Origin: Nocardia wallacei
GTDB lineage: Bacteria; Actinomycetota; Actinomycetes; Mycobacteriales; Mycobacteriaceae
Reading direction: 5' to 3'
Length of the DNA: 41,266 nt
Assembly: GCF_029868745.1 (NCBI RefSeq)
Contig: NZ_JARWOP010000290.1
Span: forward strand, 1 to 41,266
A program made the position numbers and the translations under genes. Of this stretch, positions 14,401 through 23,216 are shown piece after piece (positions within the stretch are counted from its first letter, which is position 1; each line of letters begins with the position of its first letter). A model generated the notes under the pieces. The model did not search any database. It saw only the letters and a program-made list of their open reading frames with translations, and was not told the DNA's origin.

Positions 14401-17367
14401 GTGGCACCTGTGCCTGGACGCGATCGGATTCGTGCGGTACGCACACAGCTCCGGGCCGGGAGCGCCCTGCTCGGCGCGATACGCCGCGATCCGCGCCTGG
14501 CCCGCGAGCTGGTCGCCGGATTGCGCGGCCGCCACGACGCGCCCCGGGCCGAAGCGGTGGCCGGGGAGGAACGCCTGGCGCCGCCGGGGCTGGCGGAGTT
14601 CACCAAGACCGCGCACGCCTCCCAGGAGGTCGAGGCGCCGCGTGAGTCGGTGGTCGCGTATCTGTCGGATCTGGATCGGCTCGGCGACTGGTTCACCCTG
14701 CACACCGGGTGGCGCGACGGCGCGCCGGGCCCGCTGCGCGAGGGCCTGACCTTCACCCAGCAGGCGCTGGTGATGGGGTTGCCGGCCGAGATCCGGTGGA
14801 CGGTGGCCGCGGTCGGCGCGTCGGGGTTCGAGCTGCGTGGTGAGGCGCCGCAGCAGGTGCGCATCGGGTATTGGATCAGCGTGTCGGGCACGGAGTCGCG
14901 GTCGACGGTGCGTTTCGACGCCGGGGTGGCCGGGCCGCCGATCGAGGGCCCGCTGGGCGGGTCGGTCGCGCGCAGCCTCGGCGACGCGATGCGCGATTCG
15001 CTGGCGAAGCTGCCCGCCGCGCTCGCCGCCGCGGGCCCGCTGCGCACCCGTCCGGTCCGTAACCCGGTGCCGCACACCGCTTCCGGGGTGGAGCTGGACC
15101 CGCGGACGCCGGTGCTGGTGGGTGTCGGGCAGGTGGTGCAGCGCACCCCCGACCCGGCCTACGGTGATCCGGCGGGGCTGGCGGTGCGGGCGTTGCGCCG
15201 CGCGGCGCAGGATGCCGGCGCCGGGGAGTCGCTGCTGCGCGCGGCGGAGGCGGTGTTCGCGGTGGCGTGCACGTCGTGGCAGTACCGGGATCTGGGCGCG
15301 ATGGTCGCCGAACGGGTCGGCGCGTCCGGTGTGGACACGGTGCAGACCAGTCCGTTCGGCGGGGACGGCGGGCAGTTGGCGATCAACGAGGCCGCCGCGG
15401 CGGTGGCTGCCGGGGAGTACGAGATCGTGTTGGTCACCGGCGCGGAAGCGGGTGCCACGCAGGCGGCCGCGCAGCGGGCGGGGGTCGAGTTGTCGTGGCC
15501 GGAGCAGGGGCCGGGGGTGGCGCCGACGCGGACGGTGGGCATCGACAAGGCCGCCAACAACGCCGCCGAGACCGCGGCGGGCCTGATCGCGCCGATCAAC
15601 ATGTACGCGCTGCTGGAATCGGCCAACCGCCATCGCCTCGGCCGCACCCCCGACGAGCATTCCCAGGCGATCGCGGACCTGTGGTCGCGGCTCTCGGCGG
15701 TCGCCGCGGACAACGAATACGCCTGGCAGCCGGAGCAATTCAGCGCCGAGCAGATCGCGGCGGTGTCGGCGGACAACCGGATGGTGTCCACCCCCTACAC
15801 CAAACTCGAATGCGCCAACCTGACCGTGGACATGGCCAGCGGCATCATCGTGTGCAGCGCGGCCGCCGCGCAGGCCGCGGGGATCGCGCAGGACAAGTGG
15901 GTATTCCTGCACGCCGGCGCGTCCGGGCACGACGAATGGTTCACCAGTGAACGCGCCGAGCTGGCGGCGTCCCCGGCGATCCGGGCGCTGGGCGCGGCGG
16001 CGCTCGACCACGCCGGGATCGGCATCGACGACGTCGCGCACGTCGACCTGTACGCGTGTTTCCCGGTGGCGGTGCAGATCGCGGCGCGGGAGCTGGGGTT
16101 GGCGGTCGACGATCCGGCGCGCACACCCTCGGTGACCGGCGGGCTGACCTTCGGCGGCGGCCCGGGCAACAACTACGGCGGGCACGCGGTGGCGTCGCTG
16201 GTGCCGCGGTTGCGCGCCGCACCGGACAGTTACGGGCTCGCGACGTCGCTGGGCTGGTATGTCACCAAGCACGCGCTGGGCGTGTACTCGGCGCGCCCGC
16301 CGCGCGCCGCCTACCGGCATCTGCGGCCGATCATCGACACGCCGCCGCCGCGCCCGGCCCGCGACCAGCACGAGGGGCCCGCGGTGATCGAGGCCTACAC
16401 GGTGCCGTTCACCCGCACCGGCGACCCCGAACCGGCGGTGCTGAGCCTGATCACCGCGGACGGCGCCCGGATCCTGTTGCGCAGCAATCAGTCCGAGCTG
16501 CGAGCGGAACTGCTCGACGGCGATCTGCTCGGGGTGCCGGTGACGGTGACCGGCGGGCAGATCCGTGTCGAGGGCCGCGACCGGGTGGCGCTGCCCGCCC
16601 CGCCCGCGCCGCCGGTGCTGGTGGAACGCCGCGGACCGGTCACGATCATCACCGTGAACCGGCCCGAGGTCCGCAACGCCATCAACCATGCCGCGGCGGT
16701 GGGCATCGAACGGGCCCTGGACGCCTTCGACGCCGATCCGGCCGCGCGGGTCGCCGTCCTCACCGGAGCGGGCGGATATTTCAGTGCCGGAATGGATCTC
16801 AAGGCCGCCGCGCGCGGCGAGCTACCCATGACCGAGGGCCGCGGCCCGCTGGGCATCACCGCGAAACCGCCCCGCAAACCGCTGATCGCCGCGGTGGAGG
16901 GCCCGGCGCTGGCCGGTGGCTGCGAGCTGGCGCTGTCGGCGGATCTCGTGGTGGCGGCGACCGATTCGACGTTCGGGATCCCGGAGGTCAAACGCGGGCT
17001 GGTCGCCGTGGGCGGCGGAGTGCTGCGGCTGGCACAGCGGCTCCCACGCGCGATCGCGCTGGAGCTGGCGTTGACCGGCGACCCGATCACCGCGGCCCGC
17101 GCCGCCGAACTGGGCCTGGTCAACGAACTGACCGCACCGGGCGAGGCACTCGCGGGGGCGCTGGCGCTGGCCCAGCGGATCGCTGTGAACGCCCCGCTGA
17201 GCGTCGCGGCGAGCAAACGCATCGTCGACGAGTCCCCGGATTGGTCGGTCGAGGAGGCGTTCACCCGGCAGGGCGAGCTGGCGGGCCCAGCGCTGTCGTC
17301 GCAGGACGCCGCCGAAGGGGTGCAGGCGTTCGCGCAGAAACGCGACCCGGTGTGGAAGGGCCGCTGA
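14401..17367 (+). CDS. Three-domain fusion: SRPBCC, thiolase-like protein, enoyl-CoA hydratase
   Basis: A 988-residue protein in one unbroken frame, starting at GTG 14401 with GAGGAGG 7 bases ahead. Domain 1 (about 65-215) is SRPBCC/START-like, a hydrophobic ligand pocket. Domain 2 (about 231-640) matches mycobacterial thiolase-like protein type 1, opening LDPRTPVLVGVGQ and containing GGLTFGGGPGNNYGGHA; the usual Cys nucleophile motif is not evident. Its extra C-terminal beta domain spans about 655-728. Domain 3 (736-988) is a crotonase with the oxyanion-hole segment FSAGMDLKA and both hydratase glutamates in place (GGCELALSADL and GIPEVKRG). Lipid or sterol side-chain metabolism is a reasonable inference. 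In other organisms these are usually separate proteins. Confidence 0.85.
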   Translation: MAPVPGRDRIRAVRTQLRAGSALLGAIRRDPRLARELVAGLRGRHDAPRAEAVAGEERLAPPGLAEFTKTAHASQEVEAPRESVVAYLSDLDRLGDWFTLHTGWRDGAPGPLREGLTFTQQALVMGLPAEIRWTVAAVGASGFELRGEAPQQVRIGYWISVSGTESRSTVRFDAGVAGPPIEGPLGGSVARSLGDAMRDSLAKLPAALAAAGPLRTRPVRNPVPHTASGVELDPRTPVLVGVGQVVQRTPDPAYGDPAGLAVRALRRAAQDAGAGESLLRAAEAVFAVACTSWQYRDLGAMVAERVGASGVDTVQTSPFGGDGGQLAINEAAAAVAAGEYEIVLVTGAEAGATQAAAQRAGVELSWPEQGPGVAPTRTVGIDKAANNAAETAAGLIAPINMYALLESANRHRLGRTPDEHSQAIADLWSRLSAVAADNEYAWQPEQFSAEQIAAVSADNRMVSTPYTKLECANLTVDMASGIIVCSAAAAQAAGIAQDKWVFLHAGASGHDEWFTSERAELAASPAIRALGAAALDHAGIGIDDVAHVDLYACFPVAVQIAARELGLAVDDPARTPSVTGGLTFGGGPGNNYGGHAVASLVPRLRAAPDSYGLATSLGWYVTKHALGVYSARPPRAAYRHLRPIIDTPPPRPARDQHEGPAVIEAYTVPFTRTGDPEPAVLSLITADGARILLRSNQSELRAELLDGDLLGVPVTVTGGQIRVEGRDRVALPAPPAPPVLVERRGPVTIITVNRPEVRNAINHAAAVGIERALDAFDADPAARVAVLTGAGGYFSAGMDLKAAARGELPMTEGRGPLGITAKPPRKPLIAAVEGPALAGGCELALSADLVVAATDSTFGIPEVKRGLVAVGGGVLRLAQRLPRAIALELALTGDPITAARAAELGLVNELTAPGEALAGALALAQRIAVNAPLSVAASKRIVDESPDWSVEEAFTRQGELAGPALSSQDAAEGVQAFAQKRDPVWKGR

Positions 17368-17446
17368 TTCCCCTCCGCAGCCCACACGTGCCCGTCCGAC
17401 CTCGAATTGGGCTGGGGCACAACGGTTTTTCACGGCAGCGGGCTCG

Positions 17447-18538
17447 TCACCGACTCGACCGCGGGGCCAGACGCCAGAGGGTGACGGTTTCGGCGGCGCG
17501 GGCGGTGTGTAGCGGGTCGGTGGGGTCGGCGGCGCGGCGGTGGCGGGGCCGGGTGTCCAGGCGGCCGAGTATCTGTAGGCCCGCGGCGGCGATTCTGGTG
17601 CCGAGGTCGCCCGGGGCGCGCAGGCCGAGGTGTTCGGAGAGGTCGGAGAAGATGAGCCAGCCTTCGCCGCCCGGTGTCAGATGGTCGGCGAGGCCGTCGA
17701 GGTAGCCGTGCAGCATGGCGCTGTGCGGGTCGTAGACGCCGTGGTCGAGCGCGGCCACCGGTGTGCCGGGCAGCCAGGGCGGATTGCAGACGATCAGGTC
17801 GGCGCGCACGTCGGGGAACAGATCGCCGTGGCGGATCTCGACATCACCGAGCCCGAGCCGCCCCAGGTTCTCGCGCGCGCAGGCGACCGCTTGCGGTGAC
17901 AGGTCGGTGCCGAGCACGCGGGGCACGCCACGGCGGGCGAGCAGCGCGGCGAGGACGCCGGTTCCGGTGCCGAGGTCGACGGCGAATCGGGTGCCGTCGG
18001 GCACCGGCGCGCGGGCGACGAGGTCGGTGTATTCGTTCCGGGTCGGGGCGAAGACACCGTAGTGCGGATGAATCCGGGCACCGAGCGCGGGGACCTCGAC
18101 ACCGTTGATCCGCCACTGATGGGCGCTCAGGACACCGAGCAGTTCGGTGAGTGGCACCAGCCGGTCTCCGGTCGCGCGACCGTAGGCCGCGGTGCAGGCG
18201 GCGCTCACGTCCGGGGCGCGGCGCAGGGCGAGGGTGTAGTCGGCGCCGAGTTCGACGACCAGGCACGACAGCAGTCGCGCGCGCCGGGCGCGGGCCTGCC
18301 GGTAGCGGTGGAAGGCGTGCGCCGGGTCGGCGGGCGGGGCGCCGCGCCGGGGGCGGTCGAGCCGGCGGCGCATGGCCGCCAGGAGATGGCGGGCGTTGTG
18401 GTAGTCGCCGCGCCACAGCAGTGTGCTGCCGGAGCGGGCGTGCCGCAGCGCGGTGTCGGCGCTGGTCCGGTCGTCGGTAATGACGAGCCGCACCGGCGGC
18501 GCAGCGGTTTCGGTGATGTGTGCGGTCCGGGGGGACAC
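17447..18538 (-). CDS. Class I SAM-dependent methyltransferase (HemK-like)
   Basis: A 363-residue cytosolic methyltransferase. The C-terminal half holds the SAM-binding motif VDLGTGTGVLA (about 184-195), the acidic LGTDLSPQAV and the NPPW motif (about 251-254) typical of N5-glutamine and related amino-group methyltransferases. The N-terminal 150 residues are Arg-rich and helical and may form the substrate-recognition domain. The start is GTG 18538, supported by GAGGAG (complement of 18546-18551). The substrate is unknown; release-factor methylation is normally done by PrmC in another locus, so this is probably a paralogue acting on another protein. Confidence 0.8.
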   Translation of the reverse strand: MSPRTAHITETAAPPVRLVITDDRTSADTALRHARSGSTLLWRGDYHNARHLLAAMRRRLDRPRRGAPPADPAHAFHRYRQARARRARLLSCLVVELGADYTLALRRAPDVSAACTAAYGRATGDRLVPLTELLGVLSAHQWRINGVEVPALGARIHPHYGVFAPTRNEYTDLVARAPVPDGTRFAVDLGTGTGVLAALLARRGVPRVLGTDLSPQAVACARENLGRLGLGDVEIRHGDLFPDVRADLIVCNPPWLPGTPVAALDHGVYDPHSAMLHGYLDGLADHLTPGGEGWLIFSDLSEHLGLRAPGDLGTRIAAAGLQILGRLDTRPRHRRAADPTDPLHTARAAETVTLWRLAPRSSR

Positions 18539-18611
18539 GACGGAACTCCTCGCGATCGACCGTGACGGGGACGGTGAGCGCTTCGACGAGGAGCGGGAAA
18601 GGCGGCCGGCG

Positions 18612-18680
18612 TCAGTGCCGGGTGACGGTGCCCGCGTCGAAGCGCGGGCGGTGGTCCCACAGGACCATGCCGACTGTCAT
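18612..18680 (-). CDS. Possible 22-residue upstream ORF of the methyltransferase
   Basis: Reading left from ATG 18680, a 22-codon ORF begins MTVGMVLWDHRPRFDAG and ends at TGA 18612-18614. GAAAGG (complement of 18688-18693) is 7 bases ahead. Its end lies 74 bases before the methyltransferase GTG. A small hairpin (18630-18649, GCCCGCG/CGCGGGC) is inside it. It could be a leader peptide or a short real protein. Evidence is limited to the ribosome site, spacing and location. Confidence 0.35.
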   Translation of the reverse strand: MTVGMVLWDHRPRFDAGTVTRH

Positions 18681-18744
18681 CGGCGTGCCTTTCGTCCGGA
18701 TGCGTCCGCCGAGCTTACCGTGCCGGTCCCGGGCGAGGGTGGGC

Positions 18745-18756
18745 TAGGGTGTGGGT
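18745..18756 (+). promoter_or_regulatory. Leaderless promoter -10 of the patatin-like gene
   Basis: TAGGGT (18745-18750) plus a 6-base spacer leads directly to ATG 18757. This argues against the in-frame GTG at 18751 as the start. Confidence 0.5.
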
Positions 18757-19599
18757 ATGGCTGCCGCGTTGTCGCCCAACGGTTTCCGTTCCGCTCTGGT
18801 ACTCGGTGGCGGCGGCCCGGTGGGGATCTCGTGGATGGCGGGATTGGTGACGGGAGTGCGGGCGGCCGGGGTGGATCCGGGGCGGGCGGACCGGTTCGTC
18901 GGCACGTCGGCCGGTGCGGTGGTGGGCGCGGTCCTCGCCGGAGACGGCGATATCGCCCGGTTGCTGACCCCGCCCCGCGACGGCACGCCGCCGCTGCGGG
19001 TGGACGCGGCGAAACTGGCGGAGATCTTCGCGACCCTCGCCGACCGGGCACTGGCGCCCGCGCAGGCACGCCGCCGCGTGGGCGAGCTGGCGGTCGCGGC
19101 CCAGGCGGGCGATCCGCAGGAGCATGTGGCGCGGATGGCGGCGCTGGTGGGCCTCACCCGGTGGCCGCGGCGCGATCTGGTGATCACCTCGATCGATATC
19201 GGCAGCGGGGACCTGCGCACGTGGACCCGCGCGGACGAGGCGACGCTCGGGCAGGCGCTGGCCGCGAGTACCGCGGTGCCGGGGGTGTTTCCGCCGATAC
19301 CGATCGGCGACGGCCGCTACATCGACGGCGGGATGCGTTCGTCGATCAACGCCGATCTGGCCGCGGGCGCCGAGGTGGTGGTGATCGTGGAACCGCTGGC
19401 GCACATGTTCCCCCGCACCCGCGCCGACGGTGAGCTGGGTTCGGCCACCGTGGTGTCGATCGTTCCCGACGCGGGCGCGATCGCCGCGTTCGGCGCCGAC
19501 GTGTTCGATCGCGCCGCGCTGGCGCCCGCTTACGAGGCGGGGGTGCGGCAGTCCGCGGCCGCGGCGGTGTCGCTGCGGGAGTTCTGGCCCGCGTCCTGA
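18757..19599 (+). CDS. Patatin-like phospholipase family protein
   Basis: A 280-residue lipolytic enzyme using a Ser/Asp dyad. It shows the oxyanion loop LGGGGPVG (about 17-24), the nucleophile elbow GTSAG (49-53, Ser 51) and the catalytic Asp in DGGMRSS (Asp 190). There is no signal peptide, so it likely acts on acyl lipids in the cytosol or at the membrane surface. The start is set by the leaderless promoter. The last 70 bases overlap the end of the convergent Pr6Pr-family gene. The acyl-CoA ligase two genes downstream on the other strand suggests local lipid turnover, but there is no operon link. Confidence 0.85.
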   Translation: MAAALSPNGFRSALVLGGGGPVGISWMAGLVTGVRAAGVDPGRADRFVGTSAGAVVGAVLAGDGDIARLLTPPRDGTPPLRVDAAKLAEIFATLADRALAPAQARRRVGELAVAAQAGDPQEHVARMAALVGLTRWPRRDLVITSIDIGSGDLRTWTRADEATLGQALAASTAVPGVFPPIPIGDGRYIDGGMRSSINADLAAGAEVVVIVEPLAHMFPRTRADGELGSATVVSIVPDAGAIAAFGADVFDRAALAPAYEAGVRQSAAAAVSLREFWPAS

Positions 19600-20225
19600 T
19601 CGCGCCGCGGGCGCAGGCGGGCGGCGAGCCGGTCGGCGGCGACGACCGCGAGGCCCAGTATCACGAATTCGACGGTGAGCACACCGATTTCGCGTGCCAC
19701 CGCGCCGTAGCCGTGGCCGGTCGGGTCGAGAAAAGGGTACGGGTAGCGGTGGGGGAAGTGCGGGAACAGCGCCCCGCGTACCAGCACGACCGCGGTGTAT
19801 CCGATCGGGAAGCACAGCCACAGCGGCACGTCACGCCATCGTGCGGCGTTGCGGGGCGCGAACAGCACCCAGTCCAGCAAGACCAGTGCGGGGGTGAGGT
19901 AGTGCAGCAGGAAGTCCGACCAGTGGCTCAGCCGATCGGGTCCGGCGACCAGGCCCGGGAACGGGCTGGCGCCGTGCTGCAGCACGAAGTGCGCGACCAG
20001 GCCGGTGATGGTGGTGTACAGCACGACCGCGCCGCGCAGCCGTGGCGCGGGCGCGTCGGTGGTGGCGCGGCGGGTCATCCAGTAGACGGCGCCGAGGTAG
20101 TAGCCGAGCGCGAGGACGTTGCTGTCGACGGTGAAGTACACCAGCGAACTCGTCCCCGTCGCGAGCCCCGCCCAGGCCGAGAGCACGATCAGCGCACGCC
20201 ACCACCATGCCGGTCGGGTCCACAC
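19530..20225 (-). CDS. Pr6Pr-family membrane protein
   Basis: About 231 residues with six predicted helices, resembling the Pr6Pr (FAR-17a/AIG1-like) family. Features include TGTSSLVYFTVDSNVLA after helix 1, LVAHFVLQHG, SHWSDFLLHYLTPALVLLDWVLF, and HRYPYPFLDPTGHGYG before the last helix. Eukaryotic FAR-17a/AIG1 relatives include integral-membrane hydrolases of fatty-acid esters; the bacterial role is unknown. The C-terminus is Arg-rich then polar. GTG 20225 is preferred because GGAGG (20241-20237) is 11 bases ahead; GTG 20237 overlaps that site. The 3' end overlaps the patatin gene by 70 bases. Confidence 0.75.
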   Translation of the reverse strand: MWTRPAWWWRALIVLSAWAGLATGTSSLVYFTVDSNVLALGYYLGAVYWMTRRATTDAPAPRLRGAVVLYTTITGLVAHFVLQHGASPFPGLVAGPDRLSHWSDFLLHYLTPALVLLDWVLFAPRNAARWRDVPLWLCFPIGYTAVVLVRGALFPHFPHRYPYPFLDPTGHGYGAVAREIGVLTVEFVILGLAVVAADRLAARLRPRRDQDAGQNSRSDTAAAADCRTPAS

Positions 20226-20406
20226 GGCCCGGCCCACCTCCGTTCGTCGGTACCGCTGCAGAACCTACCCATCCGGCGGTGATCCACGCGAACACGCCGT
20301 TGCCGCGCGGTCGGCCGCACCGGGTGCTGGCCCGTCAGGGGGGACTCGCCGGAGACTGCCGCGGTTCCTGACGTGTCCGGCACGTCCTCGTGCGCCGACG
20401 CTCGGG

Positions 20407-20904
20407 TCAGCGCGCGGAGCCGTCGATGGAGGCGCGGGCGGCGGAGCCGAGTACCGAGGTGAGCGCGACGCCGGCGACGAGATTGATGGCGGCGGTGGCG
20501 AATTGGGCGCCGTGGTCGGCGGTGAGGGTGAACGGCAGCAGGACTGCGACGGCGGTGCACAGGGCGCCGATCCAGGAGAACAGGGTCAGCGGGTTGGGCA
20601 TGAACAGCAGCAGCACGGTCAGCAGCGCCGTGGCGAGCAGTGCGACAGCGGCGCCGCCGAGCGCGTATCCGGTCGTACTGGCGTTGCCGTAGGTGCCGTC
20701 GCCTTCGGGGGCGAGCAGTCCGTAGCCGAGCACGCCACGCACCAGCAGGACCCCGACGAGGATGACCAGGGCCACCACGATCGCGGCGCCGACGCCACCG
20801 GCCCACAGTCTGGCGAAGTCGACCCGGGGGCCGCGCGCCGACCGCTGCCGCGGATCGGGCTGCTGCGGGTAGTGGTCGCGACCTGGCTCGTGGTAGCCGC
20901 CCAT
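20407..20904 (-). CDS. DUF6069-like four-helix membrane protein
   Basis: A 165-residue membrane protein. A hydrophilic N-terminus (about 30 residues, His/Tyr/Arg/Gln-rich) is followed by four helices: AAIVVALVILVGVLLVRGVL, AVALLATALLTVLLLFM, ALCTAVAVLLPFTL and AAINLVAGVALTSVL. The pattern matches the DUF6069 family of actinobacteria, with no known function. The start is ATG 20904, directly downstream of a leaderless -10 (TACCGT). About 170 bases without a gene separate it from the Pr6Pr-family gene; they hold only a weak 6-bp stem at 20370-20386. Confidence 0.7.
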   Translation of the reverse strand: MGGYHEPGRDHYPQQPDPRQRSARGPRVDFARLWAGGVGAAIVVALVILVGVLLVRGVLGYGLLAPEGDGTYGNASTTGYALGGAAVALLATALLTVLLLFMPNPLTLFSWIGALCTAVAVLLPFTLTADHGAQFATAAINLVAGVALTSVLGSAARASIDGSAR

Positions 20905-20916
20905 ACCCCGACGGTA
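20905..20916 (-). promoter_or_regulatory. Leaderless promoter -10 of the DUF6069-like gene
   Basis: On the minus strand, TACCGT (20916-20911) then 6 bases and ATG 20904. No ribosome-binding sequence is present. Confidence 0.5.
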
Positions 20917-21098
20917 CTCCCGCCGTCCTCGATTCCGGTCGCGGAACACGCGCTTCCGTCGCAGGTACCGGCTTGCGCGTCCCGGTGCGGGGCACGCGAC
21001 CGGCCGGGACCCCGCCCGACGCACGCCGAACCCGTTGTCCCCCTGACTATTTCGTGCCAGCGCAACTCTCGGCTGCCGCGCGGTAGCCGTGCCCTCGT

Positions 21099-22907
21099 TC
21101 AGGCGGTGATGATTGCCGAGGGCTCGCGCACGGTGGCGCCGGGGTGTTCGGCGTAGAGGGCCTCGATCTCGGCGGCGTACTTGGCCGCGATGGGTTTGCG
21201 GCGCAGCTTCATCGTCAACGTCACCTCGTCGCCGCCGGGCTCCCAGAACACCGGCAGCACGGTGAACCGTTTGATCTGCTCGACCCGCGACAGGGTCGCG
21301 TTGCCCGCGGCGACCCCGGCGGCGATCGCGTCCAGCACGCCGGGATCGGCGGCGAGCGCGGCGGCGGAGGCGTCGGGCAGTCCCCGCTGGGCGGCATAGG
21401 GTGGCGCGGATTCGGCGTCGAGCACGATCAGCGCCGTGTTGTAGGGGCGGTTGTCGCCGATAGTGGCCAGCGCCCCGATCAGCGGGGTGGCGGCCTTGAC
21501 CGCGTTCTCGATGTTGGCCGGCGACATGTTCTTACCGCCGCTGGAGATGATCAGCTCCTTCTTGCGGTCGATCACCCGCAGGTAGCCGTCCTCGTCGCAG
21601 GTGAGGATGTCACCGGTGTGCAGCCAGCCCTGCGCGTCGACCGCGGCGGCGGTCTTGTCCGGTTCGCCGCGGTAGCCGCGCATCACCAGCGGGCCGCGCA
21701 CCAGGTATTCACCGTCGTCGGCGAGGCGGCCCTCCAGCCCGGGCAGCAGCCGCCCCACCGTGCCCAGCCGCGCCTGCCCGGGCGGGCTGACACTGGCCAC
21801 GCACGTCAGCTCCGACATGCCCCACACCTCGGAGATCGGGATGCCGAGGCCGAAGAAGAAACCGAGTGTCTCCGGCGGGATCGGCGCCGCCCCCGACAGC
21901 GCCCACTTCAGTTGGTCCAGGCCGATTTTCGTGCGCAGCGCCGAGAGCACCGTCGCGTCGGCGCGCGCCCATTCCGCGGCCAGCTCCGGGCTCGGCGACT
22001 GCCCGGCCAGCTGCGCCGCGGCCTTACGCCGCGCCACCTCCAGCGCCCATTCCAGTGCCGCGCGCCGCCCCGGGTCGGGTTCGGCGGTGACCGAGAACTC
22101 GATGGCGGCCTTGAACTTCTCCCACACCCGCGGCACCGCGCCCCAGATGGTGGGATGCACATCCACCAGCGCCGCGGGCAGGTGCGCGCGGTCGGGCACC
22201 GCGGTGATCTGGGTGCCGAAGTATTCGTGCAGATACAGGGCGGTGAGCCGGTCGGCCATGTGCGCGCTGGGCAGGTAGGAGGTCTGCCGGTCGCCGAACG
22301 CCACCGGCATCACCGACGCGTAGGAGTACACCTCGGCGGCGAGATTGGCGTGGGTGAGTTCGACGCCTTTGGGGTTGCCGGTGGTGCCGGAGGTGTAGCA
22401 GAGGGTGACGACATCCTCGGCGCGTACCGCCTGCCAGCTCGCGGCGAAGTCGAAATCGGGGCGCCCCAGCGAGATCAGTTCCGCGACGCCGACCGTGCCG
22501 GGCACCGGGCCGTCGAGACACACCAGGGTGTCCATCGCCACCCCGGCCGCGCGCACGGTGTCGACGTACTGCGCCTCACAGATCACCACCCGGTTCCCCG
22601 CATTGGTGAACACGTAGCGGAGCTGCTCGGCCGAGAGCGTGTTGTACACCGAGAACGAGGTGGCGCCGGTGTGCTGCACGCCGACCTCGAGCGGATAGAA
22701 CTCGACCCGGTTGGCCATCATCAGCGCCACGGTGTCCCCGCGCCCCACACCCAGCGCGGCCAGCCCCGCCGCCACCGCCCGCACCTGCCCGGCGTATTCG
22801 CGCCACGTCAGCGAGCGGGCGCCGCCGACCGAACGCACCGCGACCGCGTCGGGGTCGAGCGCGGCGACGCGCTGGAACGCGGCACAGGAGGTGATCGGTT
22901 CGCTCAT
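21099..22907 (-). CDS. Long-chain fatty-acid/acyl-CoA ligase (FadD15-like)
   Basis: A 602-residue AMP-forming acyl-CoA synthetase that activates fatty acids with ATP and CoA. It has the P-loop-like TSGTTGNPKGVELTH (about 169-183), EVWGMSELTC (motif A5 region), the TGD motif in GWLHTGDILTCDEDGYLRVIDRKKELI, and a C-terminal lysine region. The layout, with a long insertion between motifs and the ISSGGKNMSP segment, fits the FadD15/FACL15 group of actinobacteria, which handle long-chain fatty acids. The start is ATG 22907 with GAGG 7-8 bases ahead. It is divergent from the MHS symporter genes; the 309-base gap between them contains a CRP-like site. Confidence 0.9.
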   Translation of the reverse strand: MSEPITSCAAFQRVAALDPDAVAVRSVGGARSLTWREYAGQVRAVAAGLAALGVGRGDTVALMMANRVEFYPLEVGVQHTGATSFSVYNTLSAEQLRYVFTNAGNRVVICEAQYVDTVRAAGVAMDTLVCLDGPVPGTVGVAELISLGRPDFDFAASWQAVRAEDVVTLCYTSGTTGNPKGVELTHANLAAEVYSYASVMPVAFGDRQTSYLPSAHMADRLTALYLHEYFGTQITAVPDRAHLPAALVDVHPTIWGAVPRVWEKFKAAIEFSVTAEPDPGRRAALEWALEVARRKAAAQLAGQSPSPELAAEWARADATVLSALRTKIGLDQLKWALSGAAPIPPETLGFFFGLGIPISEVWGMSELTCVASVSPPGQARLGTVGRLLPGLEGRLADDGEYLVRGPLVMRGYRGEPDKTAAAVDAQGWLHTGDILTCDEDGYLRVIDRKKELIISSGGKNMSPANIENAVKAATPLIGALATIGDNRPYNTALIVLDAESAPPYAAQRGLPDASAAALAADPGVLDAIAAGVAAGNATLSRVEQIKRFTVLPVFWEPGGDEVTLTMKLRRKPIAAKYAAEIEALYAEHPGATVREPSAIITA

Positions 22908-23040
22908 CACAGGCCTCGTTCCGCCGACCGCAGCAGTTGCTCCGACGGTAGAACGCGCGGCGGCGCGGCGGGCCGAATCGGCGATTTCGGTGGCATCGCC
23001 CCGGCGCGTCACGCAGGCACAGTTGCCCACCCGAAAACAA

Positions 23041-23056
23041 TGTGTTACCAATCACA
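23041..23056 (+). promoter_or_regulatory. CRP/GlxR-like binding site
   Basis: TGTGTTACCAATCACA matches the CRP-family consensus TGTGA-N6-TCACA at 9 of 10 positions and sits within a longer dyad AATGTG-N8-CACATT (23039-23058). It lies 134 bases ahead of the acyl-CoA ligase start and 161 bases ahead of the first symporter GTG, so a cAMP-CRP-type regulator could act on either. The rest of this intergenic region (22908-23216) shows no gene. Confidence 0.55.
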
Positions 23057-23216
23057 TTGATATTCGTCCATGCAGTTCAGCCCGCATTCCCCACCGGCCC
23101 GCATCGATAACGCCCCGTTTGCCCGCACCCGCAATCGGGTATCCCCGGACTTCGCGCTCGTGTCCACCGACGCAGAACGAGCCGGCAACAACCATGAACA
23201 GGGGAGAGGAGCGCGC

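Noticed and set aside
13303..16689. A 1128-codon open frame on the minus strand spanning mshC and the fusion gene
   Set aside because: Low-complexity Arg/Pro/His translation with no domain; a product of high third-position GC on the opposite strand.
20370..20386. Hairpin GACGTG-TCCGG-CACGTC as a terminator
   Set aside because: The stem is only 6 bp with no T-run, too weak to support in sequence of this GC content.
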